A stretch of 64,000 nucleotides of DNA, taken from contig JAJZVU010000009.1 of NCBI GenBank assembly GCA_021845505.1, forward strand, positions 1 to 64,000, written 5' to 3'. The translations under genes were made by a program, and so were the position numbers. The stretch comes from Pseudomonadota bacterium (GTDB lineage Bacteria; Pseudomonadota; Gammaproteobacteria; Burkholderiales; Burkholderiaceae_C). The notes beneath the pieces are model-generated. The model saw nothing but the letters and a program-made list of their open reading frames with translations. It was not told the origin of the DNA and made no database searches. Shown piece after piece: positions 25,792 through 33,375 of the stretch (position 1 is its first letter; each line of letters begins with the position of its first letter).

Positions 25792-26349
25792 ATGATCGCG
25801 TCCTGGAAACTTCCCCGCTTCGTCCCCGCCGTCGCGCTGAGCGCGGCCATGCTGGCCGGCTGTGCCAGCGTGACTCCGGCCGCGTACCGCGGCCAGTTGC
25901 CCAGGCTGGAACTGGAGCAGTATTTCAATGGCCCGCTGACAGCCGAAGGCCTGGTTTTCAACCGTTCGGGCAAGGTGGTCAAGCGCTTCCACGTCGACAT
26001 GGTCGGCCGCTGGGACGGTGACGACGGCACGCTGACCGAGCACTTCACCTACAGCGACGGCAGCCACTCCGAGCGCATCTGGCACCTGCGCCGCCTGCCC
26101 GGCGCAGGCCCCGGGCGCGCCTACGAGGGCACCGCCGGGGATGTCGTCGGCACCGCCCGAGGCTACGCCGAGGGCAACGCCTTCAACTGGCACTACACGC
26201 TGGCGCTGCCGGTCGGGAACAGGACCTACGACATGCGGATGAACGACTGGATGTACCTGATGAACGATCACGTGCTGCTCAACCACACGGTGATGACCAA
26301 ATACGGCATCAAGTTCGCCAGCATCTTCATCGCCTTCCACAAGCCCTGA
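25792..26349 (+). CDS. DUF3833 lipoprotein
   Basis: The 185-residue protein has a lipoprotein signal with lipobox LAGC (Cys at about residue 24) and DUF3833 blocks: LEQYFNGPLTAEGLVFNRSG, TLTEHFTYSDGSHSERIWHL and TYDMRMNDWMYLMNDHVLLN. It is presumably anchored in the outer or inner membrane facing the periplasm. The domain resembles a lipocalin-like beta barrel, which would fit lipid binding, but the function is not established. It follows the MFS gene after 14 bases. Confidence 0.92.
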   Translation: MIASWKLPRFVPAVALSAAMLAGCASVTPAAYRGQLPRLELEQYFNGPLTAEGLVFNRSGKVVKRFHVDMVGRWDGDDGTLTEHFTYSDGSHSERIWHLRRLPGAGPGRAYEGTAGDVVGTARGYAEGNAFNWHYTLALPVGNRTYDMRMNDWMYLMNDHVLLNHTVMTKYGIKFASIFIAFHKP

Positions 26350-26372
26350 GCTGCGCCCGCGAGCCCCGCGCC

Positions 26373-27134
26373 ATGGCCCTGAACCCTGCGATCACCGACT
26401 GGCGCGGACGCCGCGCCTGGATTGTCGGCGCCTCCTCGGGAATCGGCGCCGCGCTGGCGCGCGCGTTGATCGAGCGCGGCGCCCGCGTCGCCGTGTCGGC
26501 GCGCAGTGCCGACGGCCTGGCGGCGCTGGGCGCCGCGCTGGCGCTGCCGCTGGACGTGCGCGACGCGGCGGCGCTGCAGCGCGCCGCGTCGCACTTGCAC
26601 GAGGCATTCGGCGGCCTCGACCTGGCGGTGTACTGCGCCGGCACCTATCGCCCGCTGCGCGCCGCCGACTTCGACCTCGACTGCGTGCTCGAGCACGATG
26701 AAGTCAACTATCGCGGCGCGCTGCGCTGGCTGGCGGCCGTGCTGCCGTTGCTGCAGCGGCAGCGCGGCGCCCATCTGAGCCTGGTGGCCAGCGTGGCCGG
26801 CTGGCGCGGCCTGCCGCAGGCGCTGGCCTACGGCCCGACCAAGGCGGCGCTGATCAACCTGGCCGAGACGCTGTATGTCGACCTGCGCGACCTCGGGGTC
26901 GCGGTCAGCGTGGTCAACCCGGGCTTTGTCGACACCCCGCTGACAGCGCGCAACCGCTTCGCGATGCCGGCGCTGCTGCGCCCCGAGCAGGCCGCCGAGG
27001 CGATCCTGCAGGGCTGGCGGCGCGGCCGCTTCGACATCCATTTCCCCAGGCGCTTCACGCTGTGGCTGCGGCTGCTGCGCTGCCTGCCGTACCGCGCCAG
27101 CTTCGCCGTCACACGCCGTTTCACCGGGCTGTGA
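26373..27134 (+). CDS. Short-chain dehydrogenase/reductase
   Basis: This 253-residue classical SDR has the nucleotide-binding motif WIVGASSGIGAALA, the structural asparagine region VYCAGTYRPL, the catalytic Ser in LVASVAGWRG and the Tyr/Lys pair in AYGPTKAALINLA. It is probably a cytoplasmic NADP-dependent oxidoreductase. It belongs to the operon (23 bases after the DUF3833 gene). Its substrate is unknown but, given the neighbours, may be an acyl or aldehyde product of lipid modification. Confidence 0.92.
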   Translation: MALNPAITDWRGRRAWIVGASSGIGAALARALIERGARVAVSARSADGLAALGAALALPLDVRDAAALQRAASHLHEAFGGLDLAVYCAGTYRPLRAADFDLDCVLEHDEVNYRGALRWLAAVLPLLQRQRGAHLSLVASVAGWRGLPQALAYGPTKAALINLAETLYVDLRDLGVAVSVVNPGFVDTPLTARNRFAMPALLRPEQAAEAILQGWRRGRFDIHFPRRFTLWLRLLRCLPYRASFAVTRRFTGL

Positions 27135-27207
27135 AGGAGCTGCTAGCCTGGGCGTCCGACGCGGGCCACGGCGCGCCGCGCGCACCGGCCTGCGACACCG
27201 ACACGCG

Positions 27208-27702
27208 ATGGACAACCTGCCCCCGCATCACCTGACGATGACCGTGCTGATGACCCCGGAGACGGCGAACTTCGCCGGCAACGTGCACGGTGGCGCGATC
27301 CTCAAGCTGCTCGACGAGGTCGCGTACGCCTGCGCCAGCCGCTATGCGGGGCGCTACGTGGTCACGCTGTCGGTCGACCAGGTGACCTTCCGCGAGCCGA
27401 TCCACGTCGGCGAACTGGTGAGTTTCCTCGCCTCGGTGAACCACACCGGCCGCACCTCGCTGGAGGTGGGGATCAAGGTGCTGGCGCAGAACATCCGCAC
27501 CCAGGTGTCGCGCCATGTGAACAGCTGCTTTTTCACGATGGTCGCGGTCGACGACCAGGGCCGGCCGGCCGTCGTGCCCGCGCTGGTTCCGGCCACCGCC
27601 GACGAGCGCCGGCGCCACGCCGCGGCGCTGGTGCGCAAGGAACTGCGGCAGGAGTTCAGCCGGCGCGCGCCACGCCGCGGCGCGCCGGCGCAGCGGCCCT
27701 AG
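27208..27702 (+). CDS. Acyl-CoA thioesterase, hot-dog fold (YciA/ACOT group)
   Basis: The 164-residue protein has the hot-dog core NFAGNVHGGAILKLLDEVAY with the catalytic Asp, VTLSVDQVTFREPIHVGELV and NTRTS-like strand pairing (NHTGRTSLEVGIKV). These enzymes hydrolyse acyl-CoA to free fatty acid and CoA in the cytoplasm. A 73-base gap separates it from the SDR gene, so it may be the last gene of the LitR-type operon or have its own promoter. The C-terminal 20 residues are Arg/Pro-rich and probably disordered. Confidence 0.9.
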   Translation: MDNLPPHHLTMTVLMTPETANFAGNVHGGAILKLLDEVAYACASRYAGRYVVTLSVDQVTFREPIHVGELVSFLASVNHTGRTSLEVGIKVLAQNIRTQVSRHVNSCFFTMVAVDDQGRPAVVPALVPATADERRRHAAALVRKELRQEFSRRAPRRGAPAQRP

Positions 27703-27731
27703 TGCCCCGAACCGGCACGCCGGCGCGCGGC

Positions 27732-28229
27732 TCAGGGGTGCGCAGGGGCGGCGCAGCGCACCGGCCGCGCGACCAGCTGCCGCGACAGCACCGCGGGGTC
27801 CAGGCCCAGCAGCAGGCCGCGGCGGCCGCCGTTGATGTAGATGCGCGGCAGCTCCAGCACTCCGGCCTCGACGTGGATCGGCATCGGCTTGCGCAGCGCG
27901 AAGGGCGAGGTGCCGCCGACCAGGTAGCCGCTGTGGCGCTGCGCGACCTCCACCGCGCAAGGCTGCACCGACTTCACGCCGATCTGCCGCGCCAGTGCCT
28001 GGGTCGACACCTCCAGGTCGCCGTGCATCAGCACCACCAGCGGTCGCGCCGCCTGGTCCTGCATGATCAGGGTCTTGACCACCTGGTGCGGATCGACAGC
28101 GAGCTGGCGCGCCGCGTGGGCCGCGCCGCCGTGGTCGACGTAGTCGTAGGGGTGCAGGCTGAACTCGATCCCGTGGCGGCGCAGCCACTGCGTCGCCGGG
28201 GTCTCGGAGGGGTGGGGCTTGGCGCGCAT
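27732..28229 (-). CDS. ybaK: YbaK/EbsC-type aminoacyl-tRNA deacylase
   Basis: From ATG 28229 the protein has 165 residues, the usual size. The family features are HPYDYVDHGGAAHAARQLAVD at the N-terminus, the catalytic Lys in VVKTLIMQD and GGTSPFALRKPMPIHVEAG. YbaK removes cysteine mischarged onto tRNA(Pro). It converges on the thioesterase gene and lies 34 bases downstream of the RND pump gene on the same strand, so it may be co-transcribed with it, though functionally unrelated. Confidence 0.93.
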   Translation of the reverse strand: MRAKPHPSETPATQWLRRHGIEFSLHPYDYVDHGGAAHAARQLAVDPHQVVKTLIMQDQAARPLVVLMHGDLEVSTQALARQIGVKSVQPCAVEVAQRHSGYLVGGTSPFALRKPMPIHVEAGVLELPRIYINGGRRGLLLGLDPAVLSRQLVARPVRCAAPAHP

Positions 28230-28263
28230 CGCTGCAAAGGGCGTCGGCTGCGGCGCGGGGCGT

Positions 28264-31200
28264 TCAAGCGGCAGGGCCGGAGGGCGGGGCGGCCGGCGCA
28301 TCGGCGTCGTCGTCCTCGCGCGCCGGCAGCACATGGTGCAGCCGATGGCCGAGCAGCCGCCGCACGCTGACGTAGAACACCGGGATCAGCAGCAGCCCGA
28401 ACAGCGTGGCGAACAGCATTCCGCCGGCGACCTCGGTGCCGATTTCGTGCCGCGACGCCGCACCCGCGCCGCTCGACAGCACCAGCGGAAGCACGCCCAG
28501 GATGAAGGCGAAGGAGGTCATCAGGATGGGGCGCAGCCGCAGCTTCGCGGCGTGGGTGACCGCGTCGAACAGCGTGGCGCCCTCGGCCTGGCTCTGCATC
28601 GCGAACTCGACGATGAGGATGGCGTTCTTGGCCGCCAGCCCGATCACCGTGACCAGTCCGATCTTGAAGTAGATGTCGTCGGGTATCCCATCCAGCAGGC
28701 TGAAGCACACCATGCCCAGCAGCCCCAGCGGAACCACCAGCAGCACCGCGACCGGGGTCGACCAGCTTTCGTACAGCGCGGCCAGCGCCAGGAAGACCAC
28801 CAGGATCGACAGGCCCATGAGCATCGGCGCCGCGTGGCCGGCGAGTTCCTCCTGGTAGGACTGGCCGGTCCAGTCCACCGCGTAGCCGCCGGGCAGCGCC
28901 TTGGCGATCAGCGATCGCACCGCGGCCATGGCCTGCCCGGTGGTGTGGCCCGCCGCCGGGTTGCCGACGATCTGCACCGCCGGGTAGCCGTCGTAGCGCT
29001 GCAGCGCCGAGGGCCCGACGCTCCAGCGGGTGCGCAGCACGCTGGCCAGCGGAACCATGTCGTAGGGGCTGACGGCCTTGTCGCTGGCGGCGGGGTTGGC
29101 GGGCGCCGGCACCGCGCCGGCGGGGGCCGGCGGCGCTGCCGGAGCCGGGGTGTAGAGGTGGCGCAGCGCGTCGGGGCCCATGCGGTAGCGCGCCTCGTCC
29201 TCGATGTACACCCGCTTGATGCGCCCCCCATACGCCATCTGGTCGATGTAGCGGGGGGCGAGCTCCATGCCCAGCGTGCTGTAGACGTCGCTCAGCGACA
29301 GCCCCATCGCCTCGGCCTGCCGGCGGCGCAGCGCGATGTCCAGCTGCGGCGCGCTGGGCAGCGCGTTGACCCGCAGGCGCGACAGCGCCGGGTCGTGCGC
29401 GGCCGCGGCCACCAGCGCGTGCGCCGCGGCGTCGAGCTGGCGGTGGGTCTGCCCGGCGCGCGCCACCAGGTACATGTCCAGCCCGCCCATCTTGCTCAGG
29501 CCGCGGATCGTCGGCAGGTTGACCGCGAACACCCTGGCGCCGGCGATCCCGGCGAACAGCTTGTCCATCCGCGGGATCATCTGCATCGCGGTCAGCGAGC
29601 GCTTGCTCCAGTCGGTCAGGTGGATGAAACACATGCCCACGTTCTCGCTGTTGCCGACGAAGCTGAATCCCTCGGGCTGGAAGATCACCGAGATGTCCTT
29701 GCCCAGCGCGCTGTGGAACAGCTTGTCGCGCACCTGCTGCATGACCCGGTTGGTTCGCTGCAGCGTGGCGCCGGGCGGCAGGTCGACCAGCGCCAGCAGG
29801 AAGCCCTGGTCCTCCTCGGGAACGAAGCTGCCGGGCAGCCGGGTGTAGAGCAGCGCCGCCAGCGCGGCCAGCACGACGAACACCATCATCCACCGCGGGG
29901 CGTGGCGGATGGCGCGGCCGACATGCCCCTGGTAGGCGTGCGCGGTGGACTGGAAGCCGCGGTCGAACCAGCGGAACACCAGGTGGCGGCCGTCGTGGCG
30001 CTCCGGGCGCAGCAGCGCCGCGCACAGCGCCGGGGTGAAGCTCAGCGCGAGGAAGGCCGAGAAGGCCATCGACAGCGCGATGGTCAGCGCGAACTGGGAG
30101 TAGATGATGCCGATCGCCCCCGGCTGCAGCGCCGACGGAACGAACACCGCGGTCAGCACCACGGTGATGGCGACGATCGCCCCGGTGATCTGCTTCATCG
30201 CCTTGCGCGTGGCCGCGCGCGCCGGCAGCCCCTCCTCGGTCATGATGCGCTCGACGTTCTCGATGACCACGATCGCGTCGTCGACGACGATGCCGATGGC
30301 CAGCACCATGCCGAACAGGGTCAGCTGGTTGATGGTGTAGTGCAGCAGCGCCAGCCCGATGGTCGTGCCCAGCAGCGCCACCGGGATCACCAGGGTCGGG
30401 ATCAGCGTGGCGCGCAGGTTCTGCAGGAACACCAGCATCACCAGGAACACCAGCCCGACCGCCTCCAGCAGGGTGATCAGCACCTCGCGGATCGACGCCA
30501 GGATGAACGGCGCGGTGTCGTGGGGAATGCTCCAGGTCACCCCGGCCGGCAGCGCGCGCGCCAGCGAGGCCATCTGCGAGCGGATCGCCTGGTCGACCGT
30601 CAGCGCGTTGGCCCCGGGAGTCAGGAACACCGCCAGCCCGCCCGCCGGGTGGCCGTTGACCATGGTCGCCTGGCCGTAGCTCTGGCCGCCGAAGGCCACG
30701 CGCGCCACGTCGCCCAGCCGGACCACGGTGCCGTCGGCGTTGGCGCGCAGGATGATGTCGCGGAACTGCTGCAGCGAGTCGAACAGCCTGTCGCCGGAGA
30801 CGATGGCGGTGAACTGCTGGCCCTCGACCGCCGGGTCGGCGCCGATCGAGCCGGCGGCGAACTGGGCGTTCTGGGAGTCGATGGCGCCGACCACCTGGGT
30901 GGTCGACAGGCCGTAGGCGGCGAGCTTGTCGGGGTCGAGCCAGATGCGCACCGCGTATTCGGAGCCCAGCACATGGGTGTTGCCGACGCCGTTGATGCGG
31001 GCCACCGCCGGCTCGATCAGCGACGCGGCGATGTCGCTCAGCCGCGTGCCGGTGATCGCCGGGTCGTGCGACTGCAGCGCGATGAACAGCAGGATGTCGG
31101 GGCTGGCCTTGGCCACCGCGATGCCCTGCTGGGTGACCTCGGTCGGCAGCAGCGGCGCAGCCAGGTTGACCTTGTTCTGCACCTGCACCTGGGCGATGTC

Positions 31201-31500
31201 GGGGTTGGTTCCCGTCGCGAAGGTCAGGGTGATCTGGGTCTGGCCGTCCGACCCCGAGGTCGAGCTGAAATACAGCAGGTTGTCGATTCCGGTCAGCTGC
31301 TGCTCGATGACCTGGGTCACCGCCGACTCCATGGTCGCCGCGTTCGCGCCCGGGTAGTTGGCGGTGATGATCACCTGCGGCGGAGCGATGTCGGGGTAGG
31401 CCGACACCCCCATGGTGCGCAGCGCCAGCACGCCGAACAGCACGATGAGGATCGCGATCACCCAGGCGAACACCGGGCGCCGGATGAAAAAATTCGGCAC
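28264..31500 (-). CDS. RND efflux pump inner-membrane subunit (HAE-1 family)
   Basis: This is a 1078-residue proton-driven drug or solvent pump with 12 membrane segments. The N-terminus FFIRRPVFAWVIAILIVLFG, the paired Asp in GIVVDDAIVVIENVERIM (segment 4), the Lys in GLAAKNAILIVEFAM (segment 10) and the two large periplasmic domains are all present. The insert near residue 780-800 is Pro/Ala-rich (PAPAAPPAPAGAVPAPANPA), which is unusual and sits in the second periplasmic domain. It follows the membrane fusion gene by 13 bases. No outer-membrane factor gene is present in the window, so it must use one encoded elsewhere. Confidence 0.95.
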   Translation of the reverse strand: MPNFFIRRPVFAWVIAILIVLFGVLALRTMGVSAYPDIAPPQVIITANYPGANAATMESAVTQVIEQQLTGIDNLLYFSSTSGSDGQTQITLTFATGTNPDIAQVQVQNKVNLAAPLLPTEVTQQGIAVAKASPDILLFIALQSHDPAITGTRLSDIAASLIEPAVARINGVGNTHVLGSEYAVRIWLDPDKLAAYGLSTTQVVGAIDSQNAQFAAGSIGADPAVEGQQFTAIVSGDRLFDSLQQFRDIILRANADGTVVRLGDVARVAFGGQSYGQATMVNGHPAGGLAVFLTPGANALTVDQAIRSQMASLARALPAGVTWSIPHDTAPFILASIREVLITLLEAVGLVFLVMLVFLQNLRATLIPTLVIPVALLGTTIGLALLHYTINQLTLFGMVLAIGIVVDDAIVVIENVERIMTEEGLPARAATRKAMKQITGAIVAITVVLTAVFVPSALQPGAIGIIYSQFALTIALSMAFSAFLALSFTPALCAALLRPERHDGRHLVFRWFDRGFQSTAHAYQGHVGRAIRHAPRWMMVFVVLAALAALLYTRLPGSFVPEEDQGFLLALVDLPPGATLQRTNRVMQQVRDKLFHSALGKDISVIFQPEGFSFVGNSENVGMCFIHLTDWSKRSLTAMQMIPRMDKLFAGIAGARVFAVNLPTIRGLSKMGGLDMYLVARAGQTHRQLDAAAHALVAAAAHDPALSRLRVNALPSAPQLDIALRRRQAEAMGLSLSDVYSTLGMELAPRYIDQMAYGGRIKRVYIEDEARYRMGPDALRHLYTPAPAAPPAPAGAVPAPANPAASDKAVSPYDMVPLASVLRTRWSVGPSALQRYDGYPAVQIVGNPAAGHTTGQAMAAVRSLIAKALPGGYAVDWTGQSYQEELAGHAAPMLMGLSILVVFLALAALYESWSTPVAVLLVVPLGLLGMVCFSLLDGIPDDIYFKIGLVTVIGLAAKNAILIVEFAMQSQAEGATLFDAVTHAAKLRLRPILMTSFAFILGVLPLVLSSGAGAASRHEIGTEVAGGMLFATLFGLLLIPVFYVSVRRLLGHRLHHVLPAREDDDADAPAAPPSGPAA

Positions 31501-31513
31501 GGCGCGTTCCGCC

Positions 31514-32728
31514 TCAGCCTGCCGGGCCGCTCGCGGCCGCGGCGGGCGGCCGCCACGGCGCGGCGCGCGCTGGACGGCCTATGCGCGCGCGCTGCAGACC
31601 GGAGACGATCACCTGCTCGCCGGCGACGAGGCCGCGCTCGACCATCCAGTCGTTGCCGTAGGTGTCGCGCGCGACCACGTTGCTGCGCTCGACCTTGCCG
31701 TCGGCGCCAAGCGCCAGCACATAGGCGCCCTCGGCATCGCGCTGCAGCGCCTGCTGCGGCACCAGGAACACCCCGTCGCGCCGCCCGAGTTCCACGCGCA
31801 GCCGCAGGTACATTCCCGGCAGCAGCAGGTGGCGCGGGTTGGCGACCAGCGCGCGCATGTCCACCGCGCCGGTGGCCGGATCGACCCGCGCGCCGGCGTA
31901 GTCCAGCCGGCCCGGCAGCGGGTAGCGGCCGCCGTCGGGCAGTTCGATGTCCACCCGCGGCGCCTGCGCGCCGCCGGCCTGCAGCCCGCGCCGCGCCTGC
32001 CCGGTGCGCAGTTGCAGCAGCTCGGACGAACTGATGGTGAAGTTCAGGTAGACGCGGTCGATGTCGGACACCGTCGTCAGCAGCGTGCCGCCGGCGCCGC
32101 CGTCGTTGACCCCGCTGCCGACCACCGCGCCGGCGGTCACCTGTTGCTGGCCGGCGATGCCGGCGATCGGCGCCACCACCCGGGTGTAGCCCAGAGCCAG
32201 GCGGGCACCGGCCACCTGGGCGAGATCGGCCTGTACCTTGGCGGCGGCGCTGCGCTGCGCGGCCAGGTCGTTGTCGACGGTCTGCTGCGCCAGCGCGCCG
32301 ATGCGCAGCAAGCGGCGGTCGCGCGCCAGGGTGACGCGGTCGTTGGCCAGGCTCGCTCGGTCTTCGGCGAGCAGCGCCAGGTCGCTGTCCAGTTGCGCCC
32401 GGTAGTAGGCGGGGTCGATCTCGAACAGCGGCTGGCCGCGGCGCACCGCGCTGCCCTCGCGGTACAGTCGCCGGCGCAGCACCCCCGCCACCCGCGCCAC
32501 CACGTTGGCGCTGCGATAGGCCGACACCCGGCCGACGTAGCTGCGCCACAGCGGCACGCTCGCCGGCTCCACGCGCAGGGTGTAGACCCGCGGGGGCGGC
32601 GCCTGCCGCGGCGCGGACTTGCTGCCGCAGCCCGCCAGCAGTCCCGCCACCGGCAGTGCCAGCGCCAGCAGGACCAGCGCCGGCAGCGCCGAGCGCCGGC
32701 TCAGGCCGCGGCCAGGCTGGCGATCCAC
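31514..32728 (-). CDS. RND membrane fusion lipoprotein
   Basis: The GTG at 32728 gives 404 residues. It overlaps the upstream isochorismatase-like gene by 28 bases, and no strong ribosome-binding site is seen, so the exact start is uncertain. The lipobox LLAGC (residues about 26-30) anchors it to the inner membrane. The order is barrel (VYTLRVEPASVPLWRSYVGR), lipoyl-like halves (GSAVRRGQPLFEIDPAYY ... LGYTRVVAPIAGIAGQQQV) around a coiled-coil hairpin, and C-terminal barrel domains (DGVFLVPQQALQRDAEGAYV). It links the RND pump to an outer-membrane channel. Confidence 0.93.
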   Translation of the reverse strand: MDRQPGRGLSRRSALPALVLLALALPVAGLLAGCGSKSAPRQAPPPRVYTLRVEPASVPLWRSYVGRVSAYRSANVVARVAGVLRRRLYREGSAVRRGQPLFEIDPAYYRAQLDSDLALLAEDRASLANDRVTLARDRRLLRIGALAQQTVDNDLAAQRSAAAKVQADLAQVAGARLALGYTRVVAPIAGIAGQQQVTAGAVVGSGVNDGGAGGTLLTTVSDIDRVYLNFTISSSELLQLRTGQARRGLQAGGAQAPRVDIELPDGGRYPLPGRLDYAGARVDPATGAVDMRALVANPRHLLLPGMYLRLRVELGRRDGVFLVPQQALQRDAEGAYVLALGADGKVERSNVVARDTYGNDWMVERGLVAGEQVIVSGLQRARIGRPARAAPWRPPAAAASGPAG

Positions 32729-33282
32729 TCGTCGATGGCCGGCACGGCGGCCTGGCGGGGAAAGATGCGTTCGGTGAGCACGCGGTGCGCCTCGGCGTCG
32801 GCATCGCAGCAGCCGTCGCGCAGCACCGTGAGGTCGAAGTCCAGGTCGGCCGCCAGGCGCACGGTCGACAGCACCACCCCGCTGGTCGAAATGCCCGCCA
32901 GCACCAGCGCATCGATCCCGCCGGCGCGCAGCACCGCGTCGAGGTCGCTGCCGCTGAATGCGCCGACGCGCCGCTTGGTGACCACCACGTCCTGCGGCTG
33001 CGGCTGCAGCGCCGGGTGGATGGCGCTTTGCGGGTCGCCCTCGAGCAGCCGCCCCGCCTGGCGCACCCCGGCGAACAGCCGGTTGCGGCCGCTGACTTCC
33101 GGGTAGCCCGGGCGGAACTGCACGACCACCCAGATCACCGGCATCGCCACCCGGCGCGCCGCGTCGATGGCGCGCTGGATGCGCGGCAGGAAGTCCGCGT
33201 CGGCGTGGCCGGCGACGATGGCCGATTGCAGGTCCATCAGCAGCAGGGCGCTGCGTTTGTCGGGGGGGAGGTGGGGCGGCAT
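32701..33282 (-). CDS. Isochorismatase-family hydrolase lacking the catalytic Cys
   Basis: The ATG at 33282 gives 193 residues. An in-frame TTG at 33306 was judged less likely. The Rossmann-like fold shows the catalytic Asp in ALLLMDLQSAIV and the Lys in VVVTKRRVGAFSGSD. The usual nucleophile motif (T-x-x-C-V) reads GISTSGVVLSTVR, with Val instead of Cys. Cys-less members include isochorismatases proper, so it could be an ether hydrolase or an inactive homologue rather than an amidase. It is the first gene of the efflux operon and overlaps the fusion protein gene, which suggests a link between its substrate or product and efflux. Confidence 0.88.
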   Translation of the reverse strand: MPPHLPPDKRSALLLMDLQSAIVAGHADADFLPRIQRAIDAARRVAMPVIWVVVQFRPGYPEVSGRNRLFAGVRQAGRLLEGDPQSAIHPALQPQPQDVVVTKRRVGAFSGSDLDAVLRAGGIDALVLAGISTSGVVLSTVRLAADLDFDLTVLRDGCCDADAEAHRVLTERIFPRQAAVPAIDEWIASLAAA

Positions 33283-33375
33283 GTTCGTTGCGTCGTGCTT
33301 GCGCAAGCGTAAAGGATAGCGCCGCCCGGCGCCGAGCCGGCGCAGTCGCCGGCCGCGCGGGGAGCGGACGGCCGC

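Noticed and set aside
27203-28188. Minus-strand open frame over the thioesterase and YbaK genes
   Set aside because: It overlaps YbaK in a wrong frame and has only Arg/Gly/Ala-rich shadow sequence without conserved motifs.
28219-32034. A very long open frame on the plus strand opposite the RND pump and fusion protein genes
   Set aside because: It is antisense to strongly supported genes, is Gln/His/Arg-rich without domains, and arises from the high GC content, which removes stop codons in shadow frames.
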